A stretch of 64,000 nucleotides of DNA, taken from positions 1,215,053 to 1,279,052 of the forward strand of contig OZ038320.1 of assembly GCA_964035795.1 (NCBI GenBank), in the 5' to 3' direction. The DNA comes from Pterobdella sp. o SKG-2022 (taxonomy: Eukaryota > Annelida > Clitellata > Hirudinida > Piscicolidae). The notes under the pieces are model-generated. The model had not been told where the DNA came from, searched no databases, and worked only from the letters and a program-made list of their open reading frames with translations. The number at the start of each line of letters is the position of its first letter. Position 1 is the first letter of the stretch. Of the stretch, positions 1-11,952 are shown in pieces. The position numbers were made by a program, and so were the translations under genes.

Positions 1-708
1 GGATGGGATGGTTATATGAAATTGAAGTCAAGGGTTTAGAACAAGAAAGTTTTAAATTAAACAAAAGAGCGAGTAAGTTTTAAATCAAACAAAAGTATAC
101 ATACGAGGTCTCTGATAATGCGTAATTTATATTTGAAATTTTGAATTTCAGTCGTCAACTATCCCGTCTTTGAGATTTCGAATATTTATGAAATTTATAG
201 TTAAACACGTTCAGAAAATTTCAGCCCATTTCCAAACTCAATATTTATAATTAAAGATTCTTTTTCAATTGAATTACTATACTTAAGCTTCGATTGATCA
301 AATTATTTTCAACCTGAACCAGCAAAATAAATTTCCAATTTTAAATGGTTGTTTCATTAGTAGCTTGTAAAACTGTCGCAGTAATTATTAGATGATATCG
401 GCCAAACATAATTGGAAACCGATAAGAAATAAATCAAAGGACCACCGATCAAGTGGCTTCAACGCCGCATGATTTATGCTTTCATCACATATTTCATCTG
501 ATTGTTCGGAGAAAAACTTGAATATTTGAAATAGAAGTTGCTCTGACATTTAGATCTCTTATCATCGATAATAACGAGAAGAAATGATGATGATTTTAAT
601 GAAAAGAATGAAGATGAGTGATATAACAATAATGAAAAAATAAGAATGAGTAAGAAATAGTGACGTTGATGATGATGATGATTACGACGATTAAAAAACT
701 CAACCCAC

Positions 709-3700
709 ATGAACTGGCATAGTTCTTGACCTCGAGTTCCCACTTGCCAGCGGGATCTTCTCCCCAACAATGAGTGGTCATGAAGGTCCAGTTGTTAAAA
801 CCCTCACTTGACATGTCTCTTGACCTTCGGGTCAGCATGTTGGATCTTGTGCCTGGAAAGAGAAGGTGGGACAAGATTTGATGTTATTGATTTTGAAGAA
901 CTATTGGAGTTTGCTGGTTTAATAGAATAAATTGTTATGGAATATTTTAAAATAATTGTTTTTTTTTCAATTATTTTATAGCTATGTTCTAATATTAGAA
1001 TACTCATTTAACGGTAATATTTCTTTTTGAATAGCTATTAAAATGATGTGTGATTTTAGGTCCAAAAGCAAACACAGTTTAAAATGTAATAGCTTTTGAC
1101 GTGATATTCCTTGCCTTTGCCACTCTTGTGTGATTAATAAATTGGTTAAACTACTGCCACATCAAGCAATAGATTTGTGGAATATTTATGGAAATTTTCG
1201 CAAAAAACTGCCGATATTATTTTGCATAGTAAAACTGAAAAAACCAATAAAAATCTCATAGAGAACTATCAGCTTCTTTTTACTAATATCAAAGTATGTA
1301 TGAAGGACAAACACAACGTATTTATCAAAAATACTTGAGCTGCTTGAAGTTACATATCTTGCCATTGTAGCTCTAGTTCACCAACCTTTGGGGGATATAA
1401 GGTTCACCTCCAACTCCCCTCTGCGAGAAGTGGCAATGGTGACCACTATCTGAACGTGTTCCAGGTACCTGATTTCATCCTGGGTGTCTGAGCAGCCATC
1501 ACTGTTCAGGTGGGTGACGAAGCGGCTGTTAACTGAGAGGCCCCTGGATGGTGGATGATGGATTTTTGGATTAGTTGTAGGATCAACTAATGCATCGATG
1601 AACACTGAGAGGCTGAGTGAGAAATAATATGAAGATGAATGGAAAATTACACATTAAGATTGATGAAAAGAAAGATTGAAATTTTTTGTATAAAGTTCAA
1701 AACAAAAATGATGCACAAAACTCGACAAAAGAACACAGACTTGTTGGGGATGAAGCTGCTCTGAGTGCACTTGCTTTGCGGAGGAACCATGGTCCAGTTT
1801 TCAGCCAGATCCACCATTTTGTTCACGTCCATAATACCGAAGCCGAAGCTGTGACTCACTGTGGTTTCAAACAAAAGTTTATTTAAGTTATTAGGATTTA
1901 ATTTAGATTTAATTTAAGCTTCTGAATTTTATTCTCTGTTGATGGAAGTTTGTAAAAAAGCTTTGTTAGATTTCGAAGCTCAAAAATTATTTTGAAAACC
2001 AAAGTTTTTTTTACAAATCATTCAACATCAAAGCCATTTTGAAATTCTAAACATTAAGTAACAATGATTCAGCCACAAAACCCTCTTATAACACAAAATA
2101 AAAGTAATATTTCGCTCATAACTCTCGCGGCCATTAAATCCTCATGCAGCTCAAATTCACATCAAAAAAATGTTCTCGAAACAATAAAAACCAAAATTTC
2201 AATATCTTTCTCAACCCTTCCAACATTTAAAAAATTAATTTTTGAAATACATTATCGCTCATCATTTTTATTCACAACAAAAACCCACCATTACGTCCAG
2301 CTCCGTTAAGAGTCCAATCGTCCGCAATGAGGTTGGCAGGCTTGGCTGACATGACTACAATGTGCTGCAGATCTCTCCATGTTAACATTGGGCTGATTAA
2401 AGGGGTGGAGGGTGGAATGTTGAAAAGTGGAATGGAGGAGTGGAGAATAGAGGTTGGAGTGTAAAAATGAGATGACCGGGTTAGGGTTCTATATGCTTTT
2501 TTCAGGTCATGCCTCTAATCTTCATAAAATATAAAAATTTTAAGTTTTTTAAAGCTTTTGCATTTTTTGTTGACTTAGCATTTTTTGATAGACTGATGAA
2601 CATTATAATATAAGATGGTTTTTAAATACACTTTTTATACGACTTTGAATACAAAATAGTATCAAAAAAATATTTTTACATAAGAATATTTTTACATAAG
2701 AATATTTTTACATAAGAATATTTTTACATAAGAATATTTTTACATAAGAATATTTTTACATAAGAATATTTTTACATAAGAATATTTTTACATAAGAATA
2801 TTTTTTCGAATAAAACTTGTTGTAAAAAAATTTTTTAAATCAAATTTTTGAGGTCAAAATGGTTTGCAAATTTACACTTTTTTTGTCAAAACGTTCAATT
2901 GTTAAATTAACAACAATACCAAGAAGCATTTAGAATAAAAACTTCAAAAATGAAACTACCCAAAACAAAGTATACACTGCACCATGGTTACTTGTGTCAA
3001 AAACAGTTGAGTTTAAGCGTGTGATAGAGAAACTTTTTCTTCGATAAAACATTTTGAACAACTAATTTAATCACGACATAATTAATTTATATGTCTGTTT
3101 CATAATATGTCTGTTTCATATTTGTAACACAAACGAACGACAATATCTGATTGGGTGGTGTATGTCTGAAGCACATACACCCATTTATGCGGTCTTTCAA
3201 GATGATTAATGACCTCTGTGAAACTTGAATTTTTCAAACGGTTTCAAGCCATAAATCAAAATAAATAGTTTGTGATTTCATTTTTCACAAAAGTTCACAC
3301 CAATTAACTTATTCTAGCCCTTTCAAACATCCACAAAACAAATGAGATCGAATACTTCTCAACTAAAACTTTTGAACATTGGAAAAGCACTATAAATTTC
3401 CATCATAGAAGAAATCTTCGTAAACTGATGAGATTTTCAGCCATTAAAAATGTTCTTGAACCATCTACCTTAAACAAACACAACCCCCTCATAACCCACT
3501 TGGCTTCAAGTACCAGGGCACATATCCCTGCAGCTAGAGGGGCACTGGCCGATGTTCCCGTGTGGTTCTCTGTGCAATCTTTATTCAGATCTGTTGTGAC
3601 CTGTGTGTTTGTTGTTTTTTAACAGTATGCTTTTATGAATTTTTGTGGAAAAATATGTTTTATAAATTTTAATTTATAGGTTGGAAATATTTGATGGTTT

Positions 3701-6700
3701 AACTATAGTACAGGTTAAAAAAATATCTCATATTTTTTGGTTTTGAATTGAAAACACTATAGTGATAATAAAGACTTGAAGGCATACAATGGCTTTTTCT
3801 CCCTGGGCTCCACTGCTGTAGGTCGTGGCAAGAGCAGAAGAACAAGGTTCAGCATACCACGGAACTCTGCCCTGCTCTGAAGCACTACTGATGGAGAGGG
3901 TGTAGATGAGGTTGGTATAGCCATCGCAATTGCAGTTGTCGGAGTACTGGCCCCCATTACCAGAGGCCCACACGTAAATGGAACCCAAGCCTCTTCTGCC
4001 CTGTTATCAACCTAATAGTTACTTTCAAGAAAAAAAAGAAGTTAATTTTAGGGAAAAAGTTAATTAGTAAGTACTCGATCGAATAAACAACAAAGAAGCG
4101 TGTGCTGATTTATTCTTCAAATAAAAAAGCGAGGCTGTTTTTAAACAAAGAATTTCAAAGTTCTTCTTTGAAAAAATTTATCTAATAAATATCTCAAATT
4201 GAAACCCCCTCCACCTTGGTGACTCCCTCTTCAAAAGCCCTCCACGCCATAGGACCTGGACCATCTACCGTCCTCCCATCGTCGTCTGGACCCCATGAAG
4301 CGCTGTAGATGCTGATGTGCTGAGGCTCCCAGCTTAGGGATCTTGCTTCCACTGCATCAGTCACGTCTCCATCAAGCATTCTTATGCCTGAAAGATAGCT
4401 TTGGATGTTTCATTGGAGCAAAACATCCAGAATCATTGAAGTTTTTGACTTGGCTCTGAACACATATAACGCTTGAAACTATCGTCATGTGTTTTTATAT
4501 TTAATACGCCAAAGTTCAGATTTCAATTGAAAAATTAGTTATATCTCTCTCACCTCCGATCCCAGCGTTGAAAGCAACCCCCACCCCACATATCTTGTTG
4601 TTCGCTTCCGCTGCCACTTCTCCAGCACACCGAGTCCCGTGTCTAGATTAAAAAACATTACTAGAATATAAAGACCTTTTAAAAAGTCTTAAAGAAAAGT
4701 TTGCGAGTAATTCTGGTATAATTGAACATTGATTGAATCTCACTTGTTCTCGTTAGTGGGCTCGTATCTGGGCTGGGGGTCTCTGTCGTGGTCATTCACG
4801 TCGTAACTCGCCCTGGCATCCTGTGTTCAAGTCGTTATTAAGTCGTTAAGTGGGTGATTGAGAGGAAGTGAATGTTTTCATTTCAGTTTTTTTGTTTGAA
4901 ATTTGAAGCGTGAGAAGTTTTTGAAAATTATTTTGAAAAGTTCAATTTTTTAGCGAATCAACATGAGAATAATTCAACAAAACTCAGCTTTTCACAGTAT
5001 ATTAAACTAAATAATTTACATAAAAATAAACCAAAAAAATTACATAGTTGTTTTTGAGATCAGGGTGGTCCTTCTCAATGCCATCATCCAATATAGACAC
5101 CACCACCCCTCTGCCAGTGTAGCCTCTGTCCCAAGACTTATGAATGTCCATACTGTGCTCTGATGCCTGGTTCTGATGAGTGGAGTTTGTTCTGTTGTAT
5201 CAAAGCATGTTTTTGAGCATATCTAAGCCATGGAACACTAAGTATTATGTATGGCTCTTATCTCAGAGTAATTTGAATGAAAAATATTCAAAGAATTTTT
5301 CAAGTGCTTAAACTTTTGGTTTGTGGTAAGTTGAAACAATTTTCTAAAACACTGTAGAAATGTATATCTTTTTATATAATGATTGATGGAGTAGGAAGAT
5401 GGTAATAAAAACGCTGACCATCCTACACGTCGATAGATGAGAAGCAGATAATCTTCATTCACACAAAACAGACCCGCAACTTTTTACATTCTAATCATTT
5501 TTTTCCACCTTTTTTCGGTCGTTAGTTGATGATAAGCAATAACTTTTGGTGTAAAAAATCCTCGATAAAAACTGCGCATAAGACAGACTAAAAAAACCAG
5601 AAACGAGGCAGCACTATTAGATAAATTGATGAATATACAACGTGCCATTTAATTTAGTCAATTAACTTTTGACACGCTGGTTACATCCACTCCAATTTTC
5701 CTGGTATATAACTATAGTTTTAATCTTCACTGTATGGTGGTATATATGTCTGTGCTCACCCGTGCAATTATGTAGATAGCTCTTTAAAATTAAAAACATG
5801 AGGAATTAAGTACAAACTACAAGCATTACAGGCAAAATAATGGCGCAGAATAAACGACTGACTCACTGAAATTATGCTATATGTTCTTTAAATCAATCTA
5901 GCGAACTCTCAATAAGGCAAAATGGATAATGTTTACACAAATGCAAAGATAAAATGCCTTAAAAATACGCACTCAGAAGCTAGGCTTTCATAAACTTGTA
6001 TGCGGTAGTATGATGATGGAGATTATGTAATTGCTTATGCGCCTGATTTGCTCAAAAATTTCTGTGCAAGTTCGATTCTTATGTTTCCAATATATTATTT
6101 TTTTTATTGAAATTTTTTTGAAACTATTATTCAAAATATTCAGAGTTCAAAAGTTTATTTTCTGATAGACTGTTTATTATTTGAGATTTGTTTCAGAGTT
6201 AAAGCAGTGAAAGGTACTGAACGCATGAAAAAACAGAAAAATTTCGATTGTTAGTGAATACGTTTTTGTTACAGGAATGTGCAAGATGCGAGTTGAAATC
6301 AAGATATGATGAGAGTGTAGATTGATGAAAACACAAATGGAGAATTGGATTAAAAGTGAAGTTTATGGATTTGCTTCACATTGATTTATTTTGATTTAGC
6401 ACATATGAAATATTAATAGAAAGATAAAAAATTATTTGATGAAAAATATGAGAAGTTAGATCATAAAGTGTTCTTATCACTTGCAATTTATCAATCAGTT
6501 TTATTATGTACATAAGCATAATTCTGTAACAAAAAAAATTTATATAAATTTGGAAATTGGAAAAAGACAGAAAATGTAAAAATTTATTTAAATTGCAATT
6601 TTTATGAATTTTCTACGCAGCACAATTGCGGAGAATGATTGATTTGAGAATTTAATTCTTTTTCGGGCAGCTTTCAACGATGCAGACAAAATATCTCATA

Positions 6701-9700
6701 AAACTGCACATACTAATGCATTATGCATTATATCTTATGCATTAGTGTTGCATACCAGTGTTTAATTCATCTGAATTAAAGTGAAATTTTCAAAACTGAG
6801 AAAAACATTTTAAGTTCTCAATAAGGATGAAATGAGGATGGAGAGAGTGAAGCATGTGTGGTGAGCACAAGCGATCATAAAAGTGTGAGAGCACACACAA
6901 GATAACAAGTTGAATGTTTCCAATTCCAAATAGTCAGTACCCTAGATTTCAAAATATTCATGTTTGAGTCAGTCAAATTGTAAAAAGCGCAAAACGATAA
7001 AAGTTTGATGGGTGATTTTAAAGCTTTGTGAAAATATATTTTTTGAGCTTAAAATAAATTCTAATTGATAAAAATTTAAGTGCTTTAAAATTTTTCACAA
7101 AAACTTGGTAATTTTTCAAATTTTTACAAAAGCAAAAGTTTGATAAAGAAGTCGATAGATTTGAGATAAGGTTTTTTGAGCGTCAGACAAATGACTATAG
7201 CCCCTATGTAACTTCATTAAGAAAACCCACAAGATTCAGTAATACTTCTGAATATTTACTTTTATCTATTTCATATAATTATTTGTATGTTTTGTTATCC
7301 ACTGAAGAGCCGTTGTCTTTTTGATTTAATTAGAAATTGTATCATTTTTGTTATTCATTCCATAAGAGCCAAAAAATATAATCTCTGGTCGAGAATAAAT
7401 CAAAAATGAACCAGAATTCAACCTTATCTATTACTTGTGGGCGAGCCTCAGTTATTTTGGCTTTGTACTTTTGAAAAAAATATACTTTTGAGAGTTTCAC
7501 ATTCTTTTGTGAAAAATCAAACATTTATGGAATATTAAAAAAGTTATTTTTGAAAAATAAACAAAAAAAAATTTTTCCAACTAAAATTTTAATTAATTAA
7601 ACAAAAGCTTGGAAAACTGTTCAATCACAATTCTCTTTGATTAAAAAAAGCGCTTTTTCTTGTTACTTCCTTTTTCATTATTTCCAAAATGTTGCCAATG
7701 AAAAAAAAATAGAAAACAAAAAATAACCAATCAAGTTCACGCTATTAAACATTTTTTAACCAAATTTTCATGGCATGCGCGAGCAATATCTAATATATTT
7801 CTGTATTTGGTTTTAGGCCTGCTTGAAAAGCCCCTAGTTTATGTACTTGGTGCAAAAAGCCTCAAAAAATACGGACCCGTCGAAGCCTGAAAATGTCCGG
7901 ATTTTTGAGACAATAATCATGTTTTCTAAATCTGAAATCAAAATAATCTTATTTCTGTGATATGTTTCAAATGCCAAGATAGATTTCTCTGTAAAAAAAT
8001 TACTGTTTCATTATTAACCCTGTCAAAAACTTTGCTGGAAAAAGTCTAAACTTTTACTTAATATATTCAGACACTTTCCCTAAATGACTGACTGATAATT
8101 TAATATTTTAAACATTATAAAGCCAAAAAATTTTAAAGCGACTCTGTTTAGATTATCGAGAAATCCGGATTAGCGGTATCCGGAATTTTTAAAGATGCCA
8201 CTACATTGAATAATGAAATACATGAAAACTATAAAAAAAACATATAATCTGAGTTATATAGCATTTATCGTTTGAAGATCTATAAAAATATTCAGATTTC
8301 ACACCAATAATGAAGTTATTAAAACATTTATTGAAATAAAAGCTCAAATATTCTATTTTTAATTTAAATAAATGTATTAATAAATTAATTTTTAACATAA
8401 AAAACTAATAAATTAACAAAAACACATGTATTGTGCAAATCATAGAAAAAAATTAACACCTGCATATCAAAACACTTCTCTATATTCATAAAGCTTTTTA
8501 CAGACATGCTTATTTATTTTGGTAAATATTTATTCCGAGAATTTTTAAATTAATTTATTGGGTTTTTTAAAAAAAATATTTTATTAAAAAATTAATATAT
8601 GCTTATAAAAACATCTGTAAAGTAATAGAACATATAAAAATAAGTGCAAAATATCTATAAAACTTAACTATATAGTACGAAAAAATACCCACAAGTAATA
8701 TAAAAATACCTTTATAATAAATAATATAATACCAATACAAAAACTCTAAAAACCAAAATTTATATTAAAGATTTGCTCACACATAATAGTTCTATGAATA
8801 ATAGAAGATGCCTGAAAAGTATAAGACCGTATCCATATAATGCTAGAAACAGCAGATAAGGACTTTAGGATATAAGACAAGGGTTTATAAGTTTACCAAG
8901 TCTTTTAACTTAGGTCAAATCAGCAGACAATGTGATGAAGACATCAAAAACAGGTAAAGACAATTAGGTACCTACCATATACCACATTCTGGCCCATTTT
9001 GGGTCATTGAAGGCCACTCTCTTCACTCTCTTCTTCACCACCTGCTGCTCTGCCCATCTTATCTGTGGGGGTTTGGTGGTTTTGGGTGAGTTATTCTGAG
9101 TATGCCAAATAAAGGGGTTTAGTTATAAGAGTTATGTTTGATGGCTGATGGTTTTTGTGTTGAGTGTAAGTTTTTACTCGATAACATGTGGTAACGTGTA
9201 GTTCTGAGATATAAATTTGAAACTTTTCATGGTTCAGCTTCATTGTTAAAATACAAAAGGTTCGAAAATCTCTTGACTATTGTGACAATTTCAAGTCTGG
9301 CTGTCAAGTGGGTTTCAATGGAAATGGGTGGAGAAAAGTTTGGTTGCCTATAAATCACTATTTTCAGGTCTATTTTAACAAAATGATGAATGGTGACAGA
9401 AAAAGAAAAATGTCATTTTGAAATATATTTTAAGCAAGCCTTATTTATAAAAGCGTTTTTATTAGTAAAAAGTTGACTTGAAAATCGATTTTTACGGTTG
9501 CAGTGAACAAAAGAAAAGACCACAACTACAAAAGTTGACTACAACTATGAAGATGGATAATCTTTTCAAAAAAATATTTATGGAAGTGTTGAAAATCTCA
9601 AGTCAGTTTTTTCAACTGTCAAAAAGAAACCTCTATTTTGAGAATTGATTGCCTCAAAAATTGATAATATAAAATAAATTAAAAATGAAAACTATAATTA

Positions 9701-11952
9701 TTTAAATTTATACAACGTTTCAAAACAAATATTCTGGGGCAAAATAAAAGCAAACAAATGCATACACAAACATATAGGTGCTGCTTGGGTGTGAGCAAAA
9801 AACAAGAGTACGAAAAAAGATTTCAAACAAAAATAAATCAAAAAGATCATGAATATTCTCAAGATCAATTTATTATTTCACAGTTTTCTGTTTTTTATTG
9901 TTTTTAACATTTAATTTGTTGTCTCTAAGCTTGCATAATGCTAAAGACCCCTTTAAAAAGATAAAAATATTTATAAAAATAATGGAATTATTCAAAATAA
10001 CATGTTATTTACCAATGTTTTGTTAATCTCTGTTATTTTCAACTCTAGCATAAATAATTAATTATATTTGAAACATTAACAAAGCCTATGATAAACTGCC
10101 TTGTAGGAACAAAACAAGAGTTGCTGCACTTGAGCTCTTCAAAAGTATTAAATGTGGTCTAGAAACTGTTGATGTTCACGCCATTATAGTCACATTCGTA
10201 TTTGTTTTGTTTTATTGGTTTGTTTTTTGCTGATTCCCATGTCTATAAAAGATTTTATGAAACTTTGAAATTATTTAAACATAAAAAATCAATAAAGTTT
10301 TTAAAGACATCTCATGTATGTTTTGTATTGCAATTAAACTTTGAAAACATCAATTGAGGATTCATATATTTATTTAAAAGATGTTAACGTTTTATGATAA
10401 GGCTAAACTTATCGAAAATCATAGCTTTTCTTTTAAATAAATGTAGGAATCCTCAATTCATGTTTTCAAAGTTTAATTACAATAAAGTTTTGAAATATAT
10501 TAAATTTTGTGGCTTTATATGTTGTACAGCTTCAAATTTAATCAAGTCTTTTTATATCGATCTGTCCAAAATCTATATTTTCCAATTGAAAACTTCTATT
10601 TTAAAATTAGATTTAGTTCAAAAATTCTCAATTTCAAATTTCATCACGTTTTAATGCATTTCAAAAGTCTACGGAGAATTTCACAAATTAGCACCAAAAA
10701 AAAATTTAATTTAATTGATGGAAAAAAGATGTCTGAAAAATAAATTAGAAAAATTAAATAATATCAGCGGATTTCAAAGAAACAGAAGCAAATATTGAAA
10801 ACTACGCGCCATTCATAACAAAATATGGCCGTTTGATCAGGGGTTGGTTTAATTAAGAACGTACATGCTGGTCTCCAAGGAGTTCTTTGTTCACTTGGTC
10901 CCTTGATCTTAAAGACCTTTTCATCACTCTTCTGCTCTTCACGAGGTAGAAACCATCCATCACCTGAGTGTAATTTTGAAATATCATTTTAAATTACTAA
11001 ATAAAACATAAAATTTGTTTGAAAAATTTGACATTAATAGCGGTGGAATTCAAAAACCAAAGAAAAATTTAACAAAAGCATAAGATTGTGTTTTTGGCTT
11101 TAAAATGAAAAATATAAGCAATTTGATAGAAACTATAAAAACGATTTATTGACACTAAAAAAGCTTAAAAAATCAAAAAAAATGATAAATTTTTGCATTT
11201 AAAATGGAATAAAACCGTTAAAAATATATACGAGCCTTGTCAACAAACACAAGCCTGTGTTGTCTGGCCACATCCCTCGCCTCCTTCTCACCCCCCTCCA
11301 CTTCTATCACCCACTCATTCGTGTAAACTTTTGACTCAGCAGCTGTAGCTTCTTTCAAAATGGCAGCCATACAAAGGATGCTTATAAAGATGACTAGGAG
11401 GGGTTGAAAATGACTTTTGAGTTTGCCGACTGGAAAGCTTTTTTTATGGTGTTCTGCTCGAATGATCTTGATTGTGTCTCTTTGAATGTTTTCTGTTAAA
11501 TAATTTTTATTTTCGCAATTTGCCTGGGAGCTGTGAAATCGTAGGTTTTGTGAAGTATGAGAATTTTTGTTTTTTACAAAGGTTTCGTGGCATTTATCGT
11601 TAGGACATTGGGACAATCGTGTGTGGCAGATGCCATTTGAGGCTTCAAAACCCTCTTTTTTAGGGCATTCTCTTTTTATTTTGTTTTTTAATAAATATTT
11701 GAAATAATTTTCACAAATTTCATTCTTATTATCAACACTTTTATAAAAGTGTTTCTTTCCATTAATGGTTTTTTGTGTTTTGTAAAATGTTCTACAGGAA
11801 GAATTATCACATCTGCTGATGTATCCACATCTTCGAAAACAAAGAGAGTTTTTTATGTTATGAACACTTTTTCGACTTTCTTTATTGCAAATAACTGTGT
11901 TTTTGTCATTTTCTTTATAATTTGTAGGGGTTTTACCGCTGAAAACACACAT
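709..11952 (-). CDS. Furin-like proprotein convertase (subtilisin-kexin S8 family), 3' end outside window
   Basis: A secretory-pathway serine endoprotease that cuts proproteins after paired basic residues. Exons, in transcription order: 11952-11236, 10963-10865, 9062-8976, 5172-5044, 4820-4744, 4642-4554, 4387-4215, 4000-3788, 3600-3500, 2392-2289, 1858-1741, 1543-1386, 852-about 709 (this last donor is uncertain). About 736 codons are visible and all junction phases agree. Exon 1 holds a Cys-rich extension, a hydrophobic segment ([16 protein letters not shown], near residues 184-199), then the prodomain ([14 protein letters not shown]). The prodomain has a secondary site RRVMKR and ends KKRVKR before the mature NDPKW. 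The catalytic residues are present: Asp in [13 protein letters not shown], His in HGTRCAGE, oxyanion Asn in WASGNGG and Ser in [13 protein letters not shown] domain follows ([18 protein letters not shown]). The usual RGD of the P domain reads RGE. The end of the P domain and any Cys-rich or membrane tail are not visible. The ATG at 11952 is the first in a frame that opens after an in-frame TAG. Exact orthology to furin 1, furin 2 or PC5 is not settled. Confidence 0.93.
853..1385 (-). other. Intron of the furin-like gene; other long introns of this gene
   Basis: This intron separates the two P-domain exons (donor at 1385, acceptor ending at 853) and is plain AT-rich DNA. The other long introns of the gene, 2393-3499, 5173-8975 and 9063-10864, are also AT-rich. 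I saw no exon in them; they hold only the minisatellite at 2669 and the hairpin at 10324, listed separately. Confidence 0.7.
2669..2806. repeat. 16-bp minisatellite, about 8.5 copies
   Basis: The unit aatatttttacataag is repeated head to tail almost without change inside a furin-gene intron. The final copy degenerates into a T run. Confidence 0.95.
10324..10485. repeat. Inverted repeat (hairpin), arms of about 55 bp
   Basis: The left arm (about 10324-10380) contains aattaaactttgaaaacat and ttgaggattc. The right arm (about 10431-10485) carries their reverse complement with only a few mismatches. The loop is about 50 bp. It lies in the furin intron 9063-10864. It could be a fold-back or MITE-like insertion; no protein is encoded. 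Confidence 0.85.
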
